Source: Desulfobacteraceae bacterium (GTDB lineage: Bacteria; Desulfobacterota; Desulfobacteria; Desulfobacterales; Desulfosalsimonadaceae). From it: a stretch of 7,081 nt of DNA. Below, piece after piece: positions 5,940 through 7,081 of the stretch. The translations under genes and the position numbers were made by a program. The stretch lies in contig SLGU01000066.1 of assembly GCA_007136525.1 (NCBI GenBank), positions 1 through 7,081 on the forward strand. The letters run 5' to 3'. Below the pieces are notes generated by a model. That model had not been told where the DNA came from. It ran no database searches and saw only the letters and a program-made list of their open reading frames with translations. Each line of letters starts with the position of its first letter. Position 1 is the stretch's first letter.

Positions 5940-7081
5940 GGTACTTACCATTGATGATGAAACCGTTTTCCGCGAAAATATCACTGCTTTTCTTGAAGAC
6001 AGCGACTATGAGGTTATCGAAAGCGAAAACGGCCTGGAAGGCCTTGAACTGTTCAGGAATGAAAATCCGGACATTGTCCTGTGCGATCTGAAAATGCCCA
6101 AAATGGACGGCTTCAAAGTCCTCGAAGCCGTTACCCGGGAATCGCCTGAAACGCCCATCGTCATGATCTCGGGCACCGGAGAAATTCGGGACGTGATAAA
6201 AACCCTCCGGCTGGGGGCATGGGATTATATTTTAAAGCCCATTCAGGACATGGGCGTCCTTGAACACGCGCTGGACAAATGTCTTGAAAGAGCCCGGCTG
6301 CTTCGGGAAAACCGGCGCCATCGGGAGCACCTCCAGGATGAAGTTGAAAAACGCACGCAGGAAATCATGGAACGCACCCGGGAGCTGCAGGCGATCAACA
6401 TGCAGCTCAACAATGAAATCAGCGAGCGCAAAGCCGTGGAGCAAAGGCTGAAAAGCAGCCTCAACAGCCTCGAAAAAACCATTGAGGGCACCATCAACAT
6501 GATTTCCCTGATCGTGGAAAAAAAGGACCCCTACACGGGCGGGCACCAGCGGCACGTTGCCCTGCTTTCCCGGGCGATTGCCCGGGAAATGGGTTTTAAC
6601 GAGGATCAGTGCAAGGGTATTTATTTTGCAGGCCTTATTCATGATATCGGCAAAATGGCCGTCCCCATCGAAATTTTAGTCAAACCGGGAAGCATCTGCG
6701 AGCTTGAAACCCTGATGATCCAGACCCACCCCCATGCCGGATGGGAATTTCTCAACAAGATCGGGTTTCCATGGCCCATTGCCGAAATAGCCCTCCAGCA
6801 CCACGAACGCCTGGACGGGTCGGGGTATCCCAATAGCCTCGTCGGCCGGGACATACTGCTCGAATCCCGCATTGTCGCTGTGGCGGACGTGGTTGAATCC
6901 ATGATGTTTCACCGGCCGTACCGTGCATCACTCGGCCTTGAATCGGCCCTGGCGGAAATCTCAGGCAACCGGGGACGGCTTTATGACCCTGACGTTGTCG
7001 ATGTCTGCACCCGGCTGTTTCGCGAAAAACGGTTTTCTTTTGATCAGCCTGACGGGTTCCTTTCTCCGGACAGCCCTTCAC
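5932..7081 (+). CDS. Response regulator with HD-GYP c-di-GMP phosphodiesterase output, partial at right edge
   Basis: The first 383 codons are present; the frame is still open at the window edge, but the HD-GYP domain looks nearly complete. The receiver (about 1-115) has Asp8-Asp9, phosphoacceptor Asp52 (CDLKMPKMDG), Ser80 and Lys102 (YILKP). A heptad-like, charged coiled coil follows at about 113-195 (LERARLLREN, EVEKRTQEI). The HD-GYP domain has DPYTGGHQRHV (His205), HDIGK (237-241), HPHAG (266-270) and HHERLDGSGYP (290-300), with every metal-binding and GYP signature residue I can check intact. Such domains hydrolyse cyclic di-GMP to pGpG or GMP, so it should lower c-di-GMP in response to phosphorylation. 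Its ATG overlaps the end of the receiver gene by 8 bases (ATGACTAA), and GGAGAG (5919-5924) sits 7 bases upstream, so the two genes are translationally coupled. It is the likely output of the kinase operon. Confidence 0.94.
   Translation, partial: MTKVLTIDDETVFRENITAFLEDSDYEVIESENGLEGLELFRNENPDIVLCDLKMPKMDGFKVLEAVTRESPETPIVMISGTGEIRDVIKTLRLGAWDYILKPIQDMGVLEHALDKCLERARLLRENRRHREHLQDEVEKRTQEIMERTRELQAINMQLNNEISERKAVEQRLKSSLNSLEKTIEGTINMISLIVEKKDPYTGGHQRHVALLSRAIAREMGFNEDQCKGIYFAGLIHDIGKMAVPIEILVKPGSICELETLMIQTHPHAGWEFLNKIGFPWPIAEIALQHHERLDGSGYPNSLVGRDILLESRIVAVADVVESMMFHRPYRASLGLESALAEISGNRGRLYDPDVVDVCTRLFREKRFSFDQPDGFLSPDSPS

Overview
The window carries five protein genes, two of them cut by its edges. 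Moderate-to-high GC, the proteins' resemblance to delta-proteobacterial (Desulfobacterota-type) signalling proteins, and the mix of a large membrane histidine kinase, a lone receiver and a receiver-HD-GYP protein suggest an anaerobic Desulfobacterota-like Gram-negative bacterium. This placement is inferred from protein style only; there is no rRNA or other phylogenetic anchor.

Left part (1-1498, minus strand): the N-terminal four-fifths of mnmG (gidA), the FAD-dependent tRNA wobble-uridine modification enzyme, reading out of the left edge. A 121-base divergent control region (1499-1619) follows. It holds a good sigma70-type promoter for mnmG and two short perfect inverted repeats. To its right, reading rightward, is a radical SAM gene of the YhcC/YtqA family (1620-2534). 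Some members of this family (YtqA, renamed MnmL) act on the same tRNA modification that MnmG starts, so the divergent pair may be a functional module.

Right part (2546-7081, plus strand): a probable promoter and a tightly packed signalling operon. Its first gene encodes a 965-residue hybrid-free sensor histidine kinase. It starts at a TTG codon and is read as a seven-helix N-out membrane domain, an eighth helix, an extracytoplasmic domain of about 235 residues, a ninth helix, HAMP, PAS, an extended DHp domain with His719, and a catalytic ATPase domain. A stand-alone receiver (131 aa) begins directly after its stop codon. An overlapping gene then encodes a receiver, a coiled coil and an HD-GYP c-di-GMP phosphodiesterase that runs off the right edge. 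The likely logic is that an envelope or membrane signal is sensed by the kinase, phosphate is passed to one or both receivers, and c-di-GMP hydrolysis changes.

No mobile element, CRISPR array, RNA gene or clear rho-independent terminator was seen. The points most worth checking are the mnmG/radical-SAM pairing, the unnamed sensor region of the kinase, and the paired receivers, which look like a tandem duplication.
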